Notes: generated by a model not told the origin, from the letters alone. DNA of 64,000 bases from Caulobacteraceae bacterium PMMR1 (GCA_000733915.1 JPOM01000001.1:682001-746000), one strand, 5' to 3'; positions 1 through 9,825 are shown, counted from the stretch's first letter. Program-made: numbers and translations.

Positions 1-690
1 CCCAGGGGCTCCATCGACGGCCCGTTCGGCTATCTGCCCCTGTTCGAGACCGCCTTCGACCTCGAGCCGGCGCTGGACGCCCTTGGACGGGTCTTCCGCA
101 TCGCAGAGGTCAGCTGGAAGCCGTTCCCGACCGGACGCGCGGCCCACGGCGCCATCGTGGCGACCCAGGCCCTGGCCCGCGAGCACGGGGTCACGCCGCA
201 GACCCTGGTCCAGCTCACCTACCGCGCTCCGCCGCTGATTAAGCGCCTCGTCGGACGGCCGATCGCCGCGGAGCTGACGCCCGCCTACGCCCGGCTCTGC
301 TTTCCCTACCTGGGGGCGGTCGCGCTCACGCGCGGCACGGTGAGCCTTGGGGACTTCGGGCGGGAGAGCCTGAGCGATCCCGCCTTGCTGGCGCTCGGCG
401 CCCGGATCGCGGTGGAGGCGGACGACAACCCCGATCCCGCCGCCTTCACGCCCGCCCGGGCGGTGGCGCACCTGAGCGACGGGCGCGAGGTCGCCGTGGA
501 GGTCCACGCTCAGTTCGGCAGCCCCGCCTGGCGGCTTACGCCGGCGCAGCATCTTGAGAAGGCCCGCGCCTGCCTGGCCTTTGCGGGCCTGGAGGCGCTG
601 CACGATCCCCTCGCAGCCGCCATGGCCGGGTTCGCGGCCGCGCCGGACGCTCGCACCGCCTTCGCCCTCGCCTCCGGGGACCGCCCATGA
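1..690 (+). CDS. MmgE/PrpD family protein (2-methylcitrate dehydratase-like), 5' truncated by window edge
   Basis: The reading frame is open from base 1 and ends at TGA 688-690, so the N-terminal half lies outside the window. Visible motifs are GPFGYLPLFE near the start and a segment reading SWKPFPTGRAAHGAI, which is typical of the MmgE/PrpD dehydratase/epimerase fold. Family members dehydrate 2-methylcitrate or isomerise related carboxylic acids in the cytoplasm. Later GTG codons are not needed as starts because the frame continues upstream. The stop overlaps the next start as ATGA, so it is translationally coupled to the CoA-ligase-like gene downstream. That suggests a catabolic pair acting on an unknown carboxylate. 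The exact substrate cannot be read from the sequence. Confidence 0.8.
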   Translation, partial: PRGSIDGPFGYLPLFETAFDLEPALDALGRVFRIAEVSWKPFPTGRAAHGAIVATQALAREHGVTPQTLVQLTYRAPPLIKRLVGRPIAAELTPAYARLCFPYLGAVALTRGTVSLGDFGRESLSDPALLALGARIAVEADDNPDPAAFTPARAVAHLSDGREVAVEVHAQFGSPAWRLTPAQHLEKARACLAFAGLEALHDPLAAAMAGFAAAPDARTAFALASGDRP

Positions 691-2084
691 CCGACACCCA
701 TCGCAGCTACTGGCAGGAGATCGACTTCAACGCCCTCGTCCGCGAGCACCCGATCGGCGAGGACTTCGTGCGCTTCGCGACCCAGACCAGCCGCAACGCG
801 CTGCGCGCGCACCAGGAGCGGCTCTTTGCGCGCTGCCTGGACCGGGCCTGGCGCACGCCTTTCTACCGCCGACTCTGGGGCGATCGCGGCATCGAGCCCG
901 GCGATATCCGGAGCCTCGAGGACATCGAAAAGCTGCCGGTGTTCGACAAGTCCGACATCATGGCGAGCCTGGAGCGCGCCCCGCCCTTGGGCGACTTCGC
1001 CGGTTTTGAGAGCTATCCCGCCGACGCCCGCCCGCCGGTGATCCTGCACACGACCTCGGGCACGACCGGCAAGCCGCAGGTCCTGCTCTTCGGGCCGAAG
1101 AGCCGCGAGGTGCAGGCGCTGCTGCTGGCGCGGCTCTATCGCTTCCAGGGCTTGCGCCCCGGCGACGTGGTGCACAGCGTCTATGGCCACGGCATGATCA
1201 ACGGCGGCCACTATGTCCGCGAGGCGGTGACGCACTGGACCAGCGCCGTCTTCCTGTCCGCCGGCACCGGCGTCGAGACCCGCTCGGCGCAGCAGGTGGA
1301 GCTGATGCGCAACTTCGGCGCGACGGTGATCGTGGGCTTTGCCGACTACATCAAGAAGCTGGCCGAGGTCGCGCGGGCGCAGGGCCTGGAGCCTGGGCGG
1401 GACATCCCCGTGCGCATGATCTCCGGCCACCTCGGGCGCGAGGACAAGGCCGCTATGGGCGAGGCCTGGGGCGGCGCCCAGTGCTTCGACTGGTACGGCG
1501 TGGGCGACACGGGCTGTATCGCGGGCGAGGGTCCCGACCGCGACGGCCTCTATGTGATGGAGGACGCCCAGTTCCTGGAGGTCTGCGACATCGACACCGG
1601 CGCGCCGGTGGCGGACGGGGCGGTCGGCGACATGGTCGTGACCTGCCTCTACAAGGACGACCTCTATCCCATCATCCGCTTCAACACCCACGACGTGACC
1701 CAGGTGAAGACCGGCGACAGCGCCATCGGGGTCAGGTTCAAGCGGATCGAGGGCTTCATGGGCCGCTCGGACAACATGGTGAAGATTCGCGGCATCAACA
1801 TCTTCCCCCAGGGGGTGGGGCCGATGCTCGCCGAGCACCCCGCGTTCGCAGGCGAGTTCGTCTGCCGGGCGGAGCGGGACGGGAGCGGTCGCGACAGCTT
1901 CGTCGTGGTGGCCGAGGCGCTGGACGCCGATCCGGCGACCGCAGCGGCGTTCCGCGAAATCCTGAAGCGCAAGATCGGCATCGAGGTGGAGGTCGAGCTG
2001 GCGGCCAAGGGCGAGACGGCGGCCCTGACCCAGATCGACGTGCGGCAAAAGCCGATTCGCCTTATCGACCGGCGGTTCGCCTGA
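687..2084 (+). CDS. Phenylacetate-CoA ligase-like (PaaK-type) AMP-dependent acyl-CoA ligase
   Basis: This 465-residue protein has the adenylate-forming P-loop HTTSGTTGKPQ at about residues 121-131 and an adenylation core with WYGVGDTG and YPIIRFNTHD. Its C-terminal AMP-binding domain contains RSDNMVKIRGINIFPQ. Length and domain order match PaaK-type ligases, which activate an aryl or short acyl acid to its CoA thioester using ATP. The start overlaps the upstream stop by four bases (ATGA). The substrate is unknown: the MmgE/PrpD neighbour argues for carboxylate catabolism, while PaaK-like ligases also occur near exopolysaccharide loci such as the one that follows. The family call is firm and the substrate is not. 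Confidence 0.85.
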   Translation: MTDTHRSYWQEIDFNALVREHPIGEDFVRFATQTSRNALRAHQERLFARCLDRAWRTPFYRRLWGDRGIEPGDIRSLEDIEKLPVFDKSDIMASLERAPPLGDFAGFESYPADARPPVILHTTSGTTGKPQVLLFGPKSREVQALLLARLYRFQGLRPGDVVHSVYGHGMINGGHYVREAVTHWTSAVFLSAGTGVETRSAQQVELMRNFGATVIVGFADYIKKLAEVARAQGLEPGRDIPVRMISGHLGREDKAAMGEAWGGAQCFDWYGVGDTGCIAGEGPDRDGLYVMEDAQFLEVCDIDTGAPVADGAVGDMVVTCLYKDDLYPIIRFNTHDVTQVKTGDSAIGVRFKRIEGFMGRSDNMVKIRGINIFPQGVGPMLAEHPAFAGEFVCRAERDGSGRDSFVVVAEALDADPATAAAFREILKRKIGIEVEVELAAKGETAALTQIDVRQKPIRLIDRRFA

Positions 2085-2106
2085 ACCTCGCGGGCAGGGG
2101 CGCCCC

Positions 2107-3501
2107 TCAGAGGTCCCTGTGCACCCTAAGGAGGTCGGGCGTGTAGGGCCACCAGCCGGTGCGCAGGATGCCGAGCGCGCCGACGAACACCAGGAAGTCG
2201 CGGACGAGCATGCCGGCGACCGTGGCGTAGATCACGCTGAGCCCGCCGACGAAGGGTATGGTGGCGGCCAGCACCCCGCCGAAGGCGATCGCGCTCACAA
2301 TCGACCAGGTCAGCATCAGGTCGTCCCGCTGGGACGCGCGATAGATCGGGCTCCAGGGCCCGAAGACCGAGTTGCCGACGTACGCCAGGCTGAGCAGCAC
2401 CAGGCGGCCGTAGGCGGCGCCGTACTTGGCGCCGAACACCAGGCTCACGCCCTGCCGGCCGAGGAGCGCCACCGCGCCCAGCTGGCCAAGGGCGCAGACC
2501 CCGCAGAACAGCGAGGCCACGGCCAGGAGCCGCCGCGTCTGCTGCCGGTCGCCCGAAACCCAGGCGCGGGTGACCGTCGGGGTGATCACGAAGCCCAGCG
2601 CCCAGGACACCAGCGAGCTCAGCGCCGCCACGCGCCAGGCGATGTCGGTCAGCCCCGCCTGGACCGCGCCGAAGAGCATGAAGGCGATCGGCACCGGCGC
2701 GCGCTGAACCGCCGTCAGCACGCCGAGCCCGGAGAAGATCAGGAAGGCTTCCTTGGGCTTGATCCGGAAGCGGGCCTCGCCCGCCGGCGCGACCAGCACC
2801 CGCCTGAGGTCCCACAGAAAGCCCAGGATGGCGCAGGCCTGGGCGGCGGCGAGGGACAGGATGCAGGCCTGAAGGCTCAGCACGCCTGCGAGCCGACAGC
2901 CGATTACGCCCCCGAGCAGCGCCAGGTAGAAGAGCACGACCTCCGGCAGTTGCGCCCGCGTCGATCCGCGCACCACGCGGGTGGCGGCTGAAAGCACGCC
3001 CATCGTCGAGGTCATCGGCAGCATGGCCAGGACCACCAGGCTCAGGACCGGGCCGATCTTCAGCGGGTCGGGCCCGGCGAAGACGACCACCACCGTCCCG
3101 AGCAGCGCCGCGGCGACCAGCGAGGTGACGAGGTTGGTCTTCAGCGCCGTCCGCGTGATCCGCGCCTGCATGGCCAGCGGCTCGTCGCCCGCGATGGCGG
3201 CCATCTCGCGCACCACGATCTGGTCCAGCCCGAACGCGCCCAGGAACCGCATCACGGTTTGGGAGGCGAACACCAGGGAGAACACGCCCACGAGCTCGAT
3301 CGGAATGCCGTGGGTGATCACGGCCATGGCGAGGAACTGGCCCGCCAAGAGCCCGCCGCGCAGCCCCAGCGTGATCGCCGCCGTGCTCGCCAGCTCCGAG
3401 AAGCGCACCGACAGCCGCACGCCGCCGAAGCGCACGACCGCCGCGGCGGACGCGTCAGGCGCGGCGTCGGCGGACGGGGCGAGGACGGGCGAGGCGCTCA
3501 T
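2107..3501 (-). CDS. Polysaccharide flippase, Wzx/MATE-like oligosaccharide exporter
   Basis: This 464-residue protein is almost wholly hydrophobic, with about twelve to fourteen membrane segments. The arrangement is typical of oligosaccharide flippases of the MOP superfamily, which move lipid-linked sugar repeats across the inner membrane. An Ala/Ser-rich cytoplasmic N-terminus of about 35 residues precedes the first segment. The ATG at 3499-3501 lies only 9 bases after the stop of the heparinase-like gene, so it is the last gene of a minus-strand exopolysaccharide transcript. No single catalytic motif exists for this family, so the call rests on topology and neighbours. It converges with the PaaK-like gene, leaving about 22 bases between them. 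Confidence 0.8.
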   Translation of the reverse strand: MSASPVLAPSADAAPDASAAAVVRFGGVRLSVRFSELASTAAITLGLRGGLLAGQFLAMAVITHGIPIELVGVFSLVFASQTVMRFLGAFGLDQIVVREMAAIAGDEPLAMQARITRTALKTNLVTSLVAAALLGTVVVVFAGPDPLKIGPVLSLVVLAMLPMTSTMGVLSAATRVVRGSTRAQLPEVVLFYLALLGGVIGCRLAGVLSLQACILSLAAAQACAILGFLWDLRRVLVAPAGEARFRIKPKEAFLIFSGLGVLTAVQRAPVPIAFMLFGAVQAGLTDIAWRVAALSSLVSWALGFVITPTVTRAWVSGDRQQTRRLLAVASLFCGVCALGQLGAVALLGRQGVSLVFGAKYGAAYGRLVLLSLAYVGNSVFGPWSPIYRASQRDDLMLTWSIVSAIAFGGVLAATIPFVGGLSVIYATVAGMLVRDFLVFVGALGILRTGWWPYTPDLLRVHRDL

Positions 3502-3510
3502 GGCCGCTTC

Positions 3511-5466
3511 CTACGCGAAGTCTAGGGCGATGTCGGTGACCGCGACGCGGTTGTCGCTGTCGCGCGATGTCACGGCGCCCGAAATCTCGATCCGCCGGCT
3601 TGGCAAGAGCACATTGAACGAGGGCGAGACCGGGTGATCGACCACGCGCCAGGCTAGCGGCGCTGCGTCAAGACCGGTCGCACGGAGGCGAAGGCTGCGG
3701 CCCTTGGGCGTCACGAGCCGCGCCGAGCCATCTTGGGCGAGATCGAGGCGAACGCCGGGATCCAGGGTGAACCCGCAGGACCAGGCCAGGTCCGGACGGG
3801 AGGGCGACCCGAGCAAACGGTCGGTGATCGCGAGCTTCACGCCGTCGAAGGAAATCGTGCGCTGGTGCGTCAGCCCGTAGCGGCGTCGGTACCCGTCATG
3901 CTCGGCCCGGATGGTGGCGTCCCCTGACGCTCCGGATAAGGCGGCCGTCGCGTGCGCCGTCCAGTTGAACGGGCCGCCGATCAGGCTCTGATCCCGGCCG
4001 TCGATCGCAAGCGTGTTGTGCGCGGGCGTGCCGCGGAGCCGATCCCGGATCGCGCCCCCGGCGTGGTAGAGGTAGGTCCCGGGATCGACCAGCACCGGCT
4101 CGTCCTCCAGGTGCAGCCAGACGCTCAGCGCATCCGCATGGCCGTGGGCGGCGATGGAGAGGTAGCCGAGCGGGCCGTGGTCGAAGACGACCAGGGCGCG
4201 GCCCTGGGGCGTGTCGCGCCGGAAGACGGTGTAGCCGCCCTCGCCGAAGGTGCGGACCCCTTCGCGAACGCTCGCGTCTTCCGGCGTCGCGCCGCCGATG
4301 AGGTCGCGCAGGTGCGGCGTCCGCAGCCGCGCCGGGACCTGCGGCCGCCCCGTCACCCTCTGCGCCAGGGCGACGACGGAGGCGACATATCCGGCCTCCG
4401 GCTGCTGCTGCAGGCACAGCACCCGCCCGTGGTCCTCGTCGCCGATCTTCGGCGTTTCGCCCGCGGCGTCCATCATCCAGCACAGGTGCTCAGCGGCGGC
4501 GGCGAGCCGCTCCAGATAGGCCGGCGACAGCGGCCGCCCCGCCGCCTCGCCCGCTGCGGCGCACACGGAGAACCACTCCAGCGAGAACGCGGCGTAGTTC
4601 AGGGCCTGCTCCGCCCCGACGCCGTCCGGATGGAATTGGCGCAGGACCTCCGTCTCCAGCTCGGCCGAGGCGTGGTCCAGCTCGCGCGCCGCGCCCGGCC
4701 GATCGGGCTGGCAGAGGCCGGCGAGGAAGAGCCCCGCCAGCTCCGCGACGCGGTGGTTGTTGGCGGACGAGAACAGCGAGGGGAAATAGCTCAGCCACCG
4801 CGCGTGCGCCGCCATGAACCGGCTCAGGCGGGCGGCCATCCCGGCGTCGGTCGGCGGGGCGAAGGCCAGCGCGATCCCGACCGAGGCGATCCGGCTCGCC
4901 ACCTCGATCCCGCTCGTCCAATTGATGCCCTGGAACGGTGGGTTGCGCGCCATCCAGCCCTGAACGATCGCCCAGACCGTGTCGCGGGCTTCGGCGTCGC
5001 CGCTCGTGGCCGCGTGGAGCGCCAGGGGTTGGATCATCTGCAGCCGGTTCGGCTCCCAAACCCATTTGATGTCGCCAAAGCCTTCGGCCCTGCGGAAGCC
5101 GGTATCGAAGGCGTAGGTCTCAGCCCCTGGCCAGTGCCGGCCCGTGGCGGGATCAAGGGTCCAGACGTCGCTGGTCCACCAGGGCCGGGAGCCGGGTGCG
5201 GGCCAGGCTTGGCCGAGGTAGTCGAACTCCCCGGCGATCGTGCGCTGCGCCGCCTCGCCCGCCGCCGCAAGCAGGGCAGGGGCGGCGTCCTTTGCAGCGA
5301 GGCCGGGCATGGGTTTGACCGGCCAGTCGCCGGAGAACCGCTCCCAACGCCCGGTCTGCAGCTTCAGCACCTTCTGCGTCGCGAGTTCGCGGAGGCGATG
5401 GGCCACCTCTGGCGGGGACATCCGCTGCAGGCGCTTCAGGTACCAGCTCGGCGAGCCGTAGGACAT
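3511..5466 (-). CDS. Heparinase II/III-fold protein (alginate-lyase-like) of exopolysaccharide locus
   Basis: This 651-residue protein begins with a segment typical of heparinase II/III N-domains (YLKRLQRMSPPEVAHRL, Arg/Trp-rich). A helical toroid follows, then a C-terminal beta-sandwich containing GHGHADALSVWLHL-like sequence (AAHGHADALS) and DPGTYLYHAGG. Such proteins cleave or modify acidic polysaccharides. Copies inside capsule and EPS loci are thought to trim or epimerise the polymer. No clear Sec signal peptide is visible, which is common in this subgroup. The ATG at 5464-5466 has a plausible upstream purine stretch. It sits between asnB and the flippase on the same strand. The family is clear and the polymer substrate is inferred only from context. 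Confidence 0.85.
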   Translation of the reverse strand: MSYGSPSWYLKRLQRMSPPEVAHRLRELATQKVLKLQTGRWERFSGDWPVKPMPGLAAKDAAPALLAAAGEAAQRTIAGEFDYLGQAWPAPGSRPWWTSDVWTLDPATGRHWPGAETYAFDTGFRRAEGFGDIKWVWEPNRLQMIQPLALHAATSGDAEARDTVWAIVQGWMARNPPFQGINWTSGIEVASRIASVGIALAFAPPTDAGMAARLSRFMAAHARWLSYFPSLFSSANNHRVAELAGLFLAGLCQPDRPGAARELDHASAELETEVLRQFHPDGVGAEQALNYAAFSLEWFSVCAAAGEAAGRPLSPAYLERLAAAAEHLCWMMDAAGETPKIGDEDHGRVLCLQQQPEAGYVASVVALAQRVTGRPQVPARLRTPHLRDLIGGATPEDASVREGVRTFGEGGYTVFRRDTPQGRALVVFDHGPLGYLSIAAHGHADALSVWLHLEDEPVLVDPGTYLYHAGGAIRDRLRGTPAHNTLAIDGRDQSLIGGPFNWTAHATAALSGASGDATIRAEHDGYRRRYGLTHQRTISFDGVKLAITDRLLGSPSRPDLAWSCGFTLDPGVRLDLAQDGSARLVTPKGRSLRLRATGLDAAPLAWRVVDHPVSPSFNVLLPSRRIEISGAVTSRDSDNRVAVTDIALDFA

Positions 5467-5548
5467 CGCAACTCACTCTGTCCGAACCTCCGGAGGGGCT
5501 CGCGCCGTTCAGGTTGGCCTGCAGCATCGCAAGCTTAAGCAGGCGCTT

Positions 5549-7414
5549 CTAGCTCAGGCGGTACTCGCGCAGAAAAACCTCCAGGCTCAAGAGCGCCCAG
5601 AGCTTTTTGACCAGCCGGTCTCGCCCGCTGCGGAACTCCTCGACGATCCGGTCCACGCCCGCGGGGTCGAGCAGGCGGCGGGTGACGGACGCCTCGCTGG
5701 TCAGCAGGTCGTCGATGATCTCGCCGTGGCCGTTCATCAGCCAGGCCCCGATCGGAACGGTGAAGCCGACTTTCGGGCGGGCGATCACCCTGGGGTCGAT
5801 CAGGCCCTGAGCATATCGGCGCAGGATGGCCTTGCCCCGGGGGTGACCCGACAGGTAGCGGTCCGGCATGCGGGCGACGAGCTTGGCGAGCTCGACATCC
5901 ATGAAGGGCATGCGGCCTTCCACGCTGCCGCCCATCATCATGCGGTCGCCGCGCTCAAGCAGGTTGTCGGGCAGCCAGGTCAGCTGGTCGATCAGCTGCA
6001 GCCGCCGGGCGGGCGAGCCGGGCGGCATGTCGGCAAGCTCGGCCAGGATCACCGGGGAGAGCTCACGGCCAGCCAGGACCGCCGCTTCGGCGTGGGAGAG
6101 GCTTGCGAACCAGAGCTCACCCCGACGCATCGCATCGGGCTCGCCCACCGCCCGGGCGAGAACCGAGGCGCGTTGGCGGCCGAGCGGCATTGCGCGCAGG
6201 GCCGGGGCCGCCAGCTGCGAGACCCGCCCGCCGAGGAGCGATCGGGACAGGCCGACCAGAGGCTCCGCCTTGTACTTGGGGTAGCCGCTCAGGAGCTCGT
6301 CCGCGCCCTCGCCGGTCAGCACCATCTTCACCTTGCGGCCGGCGGCGCGCGACAAGGCCAGGATCGGCAGGTCGGAGGGCTCCGACACCGGCGCGCCGCG
6401 CAGGCGGGTGGCTTCCGGGAGCAGGTCGAAAAACGAGTCCGCCCCGATCTCGTGCTCCTCGTGCTGGGTGCCGAGGTCGCGCGCCACGGCGGCGGCATAG
6501 GTCAGCTCCGAGGCGCCCGGCACGTCGAAACCGACGGAGAAGGTGCGCGTAGGGTGCGCGCTGTGCCGCTGCATCAGCGCCACGATGACGGAGGAGTCGA
6601 GCCCGCCGGAGAGATAGGCGCCAAATGGGGCGTCCGAGCGCATCCTGAGGCGGACGGCCTCGTCGAGGGTCTCCGCGAAAGCGGCGTCCGCCTCGGCTTG
6701 TCCCATCGGCTCGGGCCGCACCGTCGCAAAGGGCGGGACGAAGAACCGGTGCGCCTCGGTTCGCTGCGGACCGATGAGGAGGCACGAGCCCGGGTTCAGC
6801 TTGCGCACGCCCTGGAACAGGGTTCCCGGGCCCGGCACGTAGCGGGCGACGAGGTAGTTCGCCAGGGCCGAGCGATCCAGGCGCGCCTCGATCAGGTCCG
6901 CATCGATCAGGGCGGCGATCTCGGAGCTGAAGGCGATCCCGCCATCGGGCAGGTCGGTCAGGAACAGCGGCTTCTTGCCGAAAGCGTCCCGCGCCAGGAC
7001 GACCTCGCCGGCCTGCAGATCCGCAAGAGCGAAGGCGAACATGCCGCGCAGGCGCGGCAAGGCGTCTCTGCCCCAGGCGCGCCAGGCTTCGATGACGACT
7101 TCGGTATCGCTGTCGGACGTGAAGGCGTGGCCGCGGGCCAAAAGCTCGGCCTTGAGCTCGACGTAGTTGTAGACCTCGCCGTTGTAGCACAGCGCGAAAC
7201 GGCCATCGTGACTGAAGAAGGGCTGCCGCCCCCCGGCGATGTCGATGATCGCCAAGCGTCGATGGGCGAAGGCGACGGCATGGGACCCGACCTGGCCGGT
7301 CCAGGTGGTCGCTCCGTCAGGGCCCCGGTGTTGCAGCCTTTCCAGCGCGCGGGCCAGGCGCGCGTCAGGCCGATCGGGAGAGTGTCGGGCGGCCCACCCG
7401 AATATGCCGCACAT
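5549..7414 (-). CDS. asnB: Asparagine synthetase B-type glutamine amidotransferase
   Basis: The start is set at ATG 7412-7414 because the protein then begins MCGIFG, placing the catalytic Cys at position 2 as class II (Ntn) glutaminase domains require. A longer GTG start at 7427-7429 would bury that Cys. The glutaminase domain covers about residues 2-200 (HRRLAIIDIAGG, CYNGEVYN). The ATP-pyrophosphatase/synthetase domain follows with the PP-loop SGGLDSSVI near residue 265. The length of 621 residues matches AsnB. The enzyme transfers glutamine nitrogen to aspartate; copies in EPS loci may instead amidate a sugar acid. The preceding gene on the strand is the BY-kinase, 144 bases upstream, so it may have its own promoter. 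Confidence 0.9.
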   Translation of the reverse strand: MCGIFGWAARHSPDRPDARLARALERLQHRGPDGATTWTGQVGSHAVAFAHRRLAIIDIAGGRQPFFSHDGRFALCYNGEVYNYVELKAELLARGHAFTSDSDTEVVIEAWRAWGRDALPRLRGMFAFALADLQAGEVVLARDAFGKKPLFLTDLPDGGIAFSSEIAALIDADLIEARLDRSALANYLVARYVPGPGTLFQGVRKLNPGSCLLIGPQRTEAHRFFVPPFATVRPEPMGQAEADAAFAETLDEAVRLRMRSDAPFGAYLSGGLDSSVIVALMQRHSAHPTRTFSVGFDVPGASELTYAAAVARDLGTQHEEHEIGADSFFDLLPEATRLRGAPVSEPSDLPILALSRAAGRKVKMVLTGEGADELLSGYPKYKAEPLVGLSRSLLGGRVSQLAAPALRAMPLGRQRASVLARAVGEPDAMRRGELWFASLSHAEAAVLAGRELSPVILAELADMPPGSPARRLQLIDQLTWLPDNLLERGDRMMMGGSVEGRMPFMDVELAKLVARMPDRYLSGHPRGKAILRRYAQGLIDPRVIARPKVGFTVPIGAWLMNGHGEIIDDLLTSEASVTRRLLDPAGVDRIVEEFRSGRDRLVKKLWALLSLEVFLREYRLS

Positions 7415-7558
7415 GCTTAGCCCCGACACCCGCCTAGACGACGACCCACCGAGGCGTCTAGCACAGCCGCACCGGCGGGCGCACGTGAATATTGCAGTCC
7501 GGAAACATGCGAACTCGCAAGGTTCACTTTTGCGATATCGCTCACGTTCCGGCCGGGC

Positions 7559-9778
7559 TCAGCCGACGGAATAATAGCTCTTATAAGCGCGGTAGTAGTA
7601 GCTGGCGTCGCCATAGCCGGAGCGGGCCTGCTCTCGCATGTCGACCTGGGTCAGACCGACCCCGGCCACGAAGGCGCCGACGACCTCGAGTTGGCGGAGC
7701 GCGTTCTGGACAGCCTTGCGCGGCGTCCGGCGCCACTGCGCGAGGAACAGCACGGCGTCGACCTTGGGTGCGATGACCCGGGTGTCGGCCACGGGCAGGA
7801 CCGGCGCGGTGTCGAGGATGGCGATCTCGAAGCGGGCCCGGATCTCTTCCAGAAGCCGGTCCATCGCCTCGCTCGAGAACACATCGCGCGGCGTGTAGCT
7901 CGACTTGGTCAGGGGCAGCACATAACAGCCGCTGGCGGGGTCGCGCAGGATCGCCTGATCCAGGGTGCAGGCGCCGCTCAGCACCTCCAGAAGGCCAAAG
8001 GTCGGCTCCTCGCGGAAGAGGCGGTTCACCGTGCGGCGGCGCAGGTCGCAGTCGACGAGCAGAGTGGCCGCGCCCCCCACGGCCATGACGCGCGCCAGGC
8101 AGATGGCGGTGGTGGTCTTGCCTTCGTTGGGCAACGACGAGGTGACGGCGATCAGCTTCACCTGCTCGCCGACCCGCGAGGCGGAGATTGAGGTCTTCAG
8201 GTTGCGGAACGCCTCGGCGAAGGACGAGAGCGGCTTTTCGACCACATAGTCGGTGGGCGCGATGCCCCGCACGTCCCCCTTCTTCCGGTCGATCGAGGAG
8301 GCGAGTTCCGGCGTCGCCCCGAGGTAGGGCATGTTCAGTTCGCGCTCGACGTCCTCGGAGGTGTAGAGCCCGCTCTCCAGCGCCTCGCCCAGGAACACCG
8401 CCCCCAGCGCCGCGCCCATGGCCAGGACGATGCCGATCGCGAGGTTCAGCGGAATGTTGGGGAAGCTGGGCAAGGTCGGAATCTTCGCCGGCGAGACGAT
8501 GCGGGCGTCCGACTGCTCCAGCCCCTGCTCCTGTGAGGTTTGTTTGAAGCGGTCGAGGAAGGACTGGTAGAGCGTCTTGTTGGACTCCGCGACGCGCTCC
8601 AACTCGTCGAGCTTCACCTGCGCCGTGGTGTTGGAGTTCAGGACGCTCTTGGAGCCCGCGACGCTGCTTGCGATAGAGGCCGTGCGTTGCCGCGCCACCT
8701 GCGCCTGGGCGTCGAGATTGGAGATGATGCGCCGGATCTCGGCCTGGATCTGGGCGTCGATCTCGGCGAGCTTGCGCTGTGCGGCGACCAACTCCGGGTA
8801 CTTGGGACCGTAGCGGCCCTGCATGTCGGCGACCTGGGCGGCGAGTTCGGTCCGCTGCTTGCGTAGATCGATGATCGTCGCGGAGCTGAGCGTCTCGCCG
8901 AGGTCCTCGCCGGTGGAGCCGCGCGCCAGCTGGGAGCGAGCCGTCGACAGCTTGGCTTCCGCCTCCGCCTGTTGCGCCCGCGCCGCCGCCAATTGGGTGT
9001 TCAGGGTGGAGACTTCCTGTTGCGCGATGGTCGCGCCTTCCGAGCTCTGCAACCCGACTAGGCCGTTGGCCGCCTTGAATTGCGCCACCGCAGCCTCGGA
9101 CGCGATCACCTCCTGGCGCAGGCCGGCGAGGCGGTCGTTCAGCCACTTGTTGGCGCGCTGGGTCGCGTCGAACTTGGCGTCCAGCTGCTCTGTCAGGTAG
9201 CGCTCGGCGAAGGTGTTGGCGATCAGCGCCGCCTTCTTGGGGTCTTCCGACTCGAAAGCGACGTTCATCACATAGGTGACGCCTTGGCGCGTGACCTTCA
9301 GCCGCTTGACGACCTCGTCGATGAGCTTGGCGTGCTTGACCGCCGGCGAGGCCTCGCGGCCGCCGAACATCGCCGCGACCTTGGACAGCGGCGAGGTCTT
9401 GCGGAGGTCCGGATTGAACTCCGGATCCTGGTCGAGCTTGAGCTGGGCCACGACCTTTTCGGCCAGGGCGCGCGACTTCAGGATCTCGACCTCCGTGTCG
9501 ACCTGAGCCGCATCGCTCGGTAGGCCGGACAGAACGGCCTGGGTGTCGACCACCTGGTGCTTGCGCGTGTCCAGCATCACGGTCGCCACCGCCGTGTAGC
9601 GCGGCGTGAGCTGAAGCGTGATCAGCACGACCGACAGGAAGACCAGCGCCGCGATCGCCAGGAACAGGCGGAGCCGGCGCCGGAACAGGGCGATCTGGCG
9701 GTGGAGATCAATCGTCGGACGCAATGCGTCCAGCATCGGCGAGGCCTGAGCCTCAGCCGGTTCTACACGCGCAAGCAT
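7559..9778 (-). CDS. Wzz/GumC-type chain-length determinant fused to BY-kinase (tyrosine autokinase)
   Basis: This 739-residue protein has an N-terminal Wzz domain with one membrane helix at about residues 35-55 and a long periplasmic coiled-coil region. A second helix lies near residue 445. A cytoplasmic BY-kinase domain follows, with Walker A SLPNEGKTTTA, Walker A' LLVDCDLRRR and Walker B AILDTAPVLPVAD. The last 20 residues carry seven tyrosines (SGYGDASYYYRAYKSYY), the usual autophosphorylation tail. It controls polysaccharide chain length and export with the Wza-type protein. The start at 9778 is preferred over a longer frame because a GGGAG element (plus-strand 9787-9791) lies 8 bases upstream. 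Kinase and Wzz are fused here, unlike the split HfsA/HfsB described for the Caulobacter holdfast. Confidence 0.92.
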   Translation of the reverse strand: MLARVEPAEAQASPMLDALRPTIDLHRQIALFRRRLRLFLAIAALVFLSVVLITLQLTPRYTAVATVMLDTRKHQVVDTQAVLSGLPSDAAQVDTEVEILKSRALAEKVVAQLKLDQDPEFNPDLRKTSPLSKVAAMFGGREASPAVKHAKLIDEVVKRLKVTRQGVTYVMNVAFESEDPKKAALIANTFAERYLTEQLDAKFDATQRANKWLNDRLAGLRQEVIASEAAVAQFKAANGLVGLQSSEGATIAQQEVSTLNTQLAAARAQQAEAEAKLSTARSQLARGSTGEDLGETLSSATIIDLRKQRTELAAQVADMQGRYGPKYPELVAAQRKLAEIDAQIQAEIRRIISNLDAQAQVARQRTASIASSVAGSKSVLNSNTTAQVKLDELERVAESNKTLYQSFLDRFKQTSQEQGLEQSDARIVSPAKIPTLPSFPNIPLNLAIGIVLAMGAALGAVFLGEALESGLYTSEDVERELNMPYLGATPELASSIDRKKGDVRGIAPTDYVVEKPLSSFAEAFRNLKTSISASRVGEQVKLIAVTSSLPNEGKTTTAICLARVMAVGGAATLLVDCDLRRRTVNRLFREEPTFGLLEVLSGACTLDQAILRDPASGCYVLPLTKSSYTPRDVFSSEAMDRLLEEIRARFEIAILDTAPVLPVADTRVIAPKVDAVLFLAQWRRTPRKAVQNALRQLEVVGAFVAGVGLTQVDMREQARSGYGDASYYYRAYKSYYSVG

Positions 9779-9825
9779 AGCTTGAACTCCCTGTCTCGCC
9801 AAGGGCTAGTCGGCGGAACCTTCTC

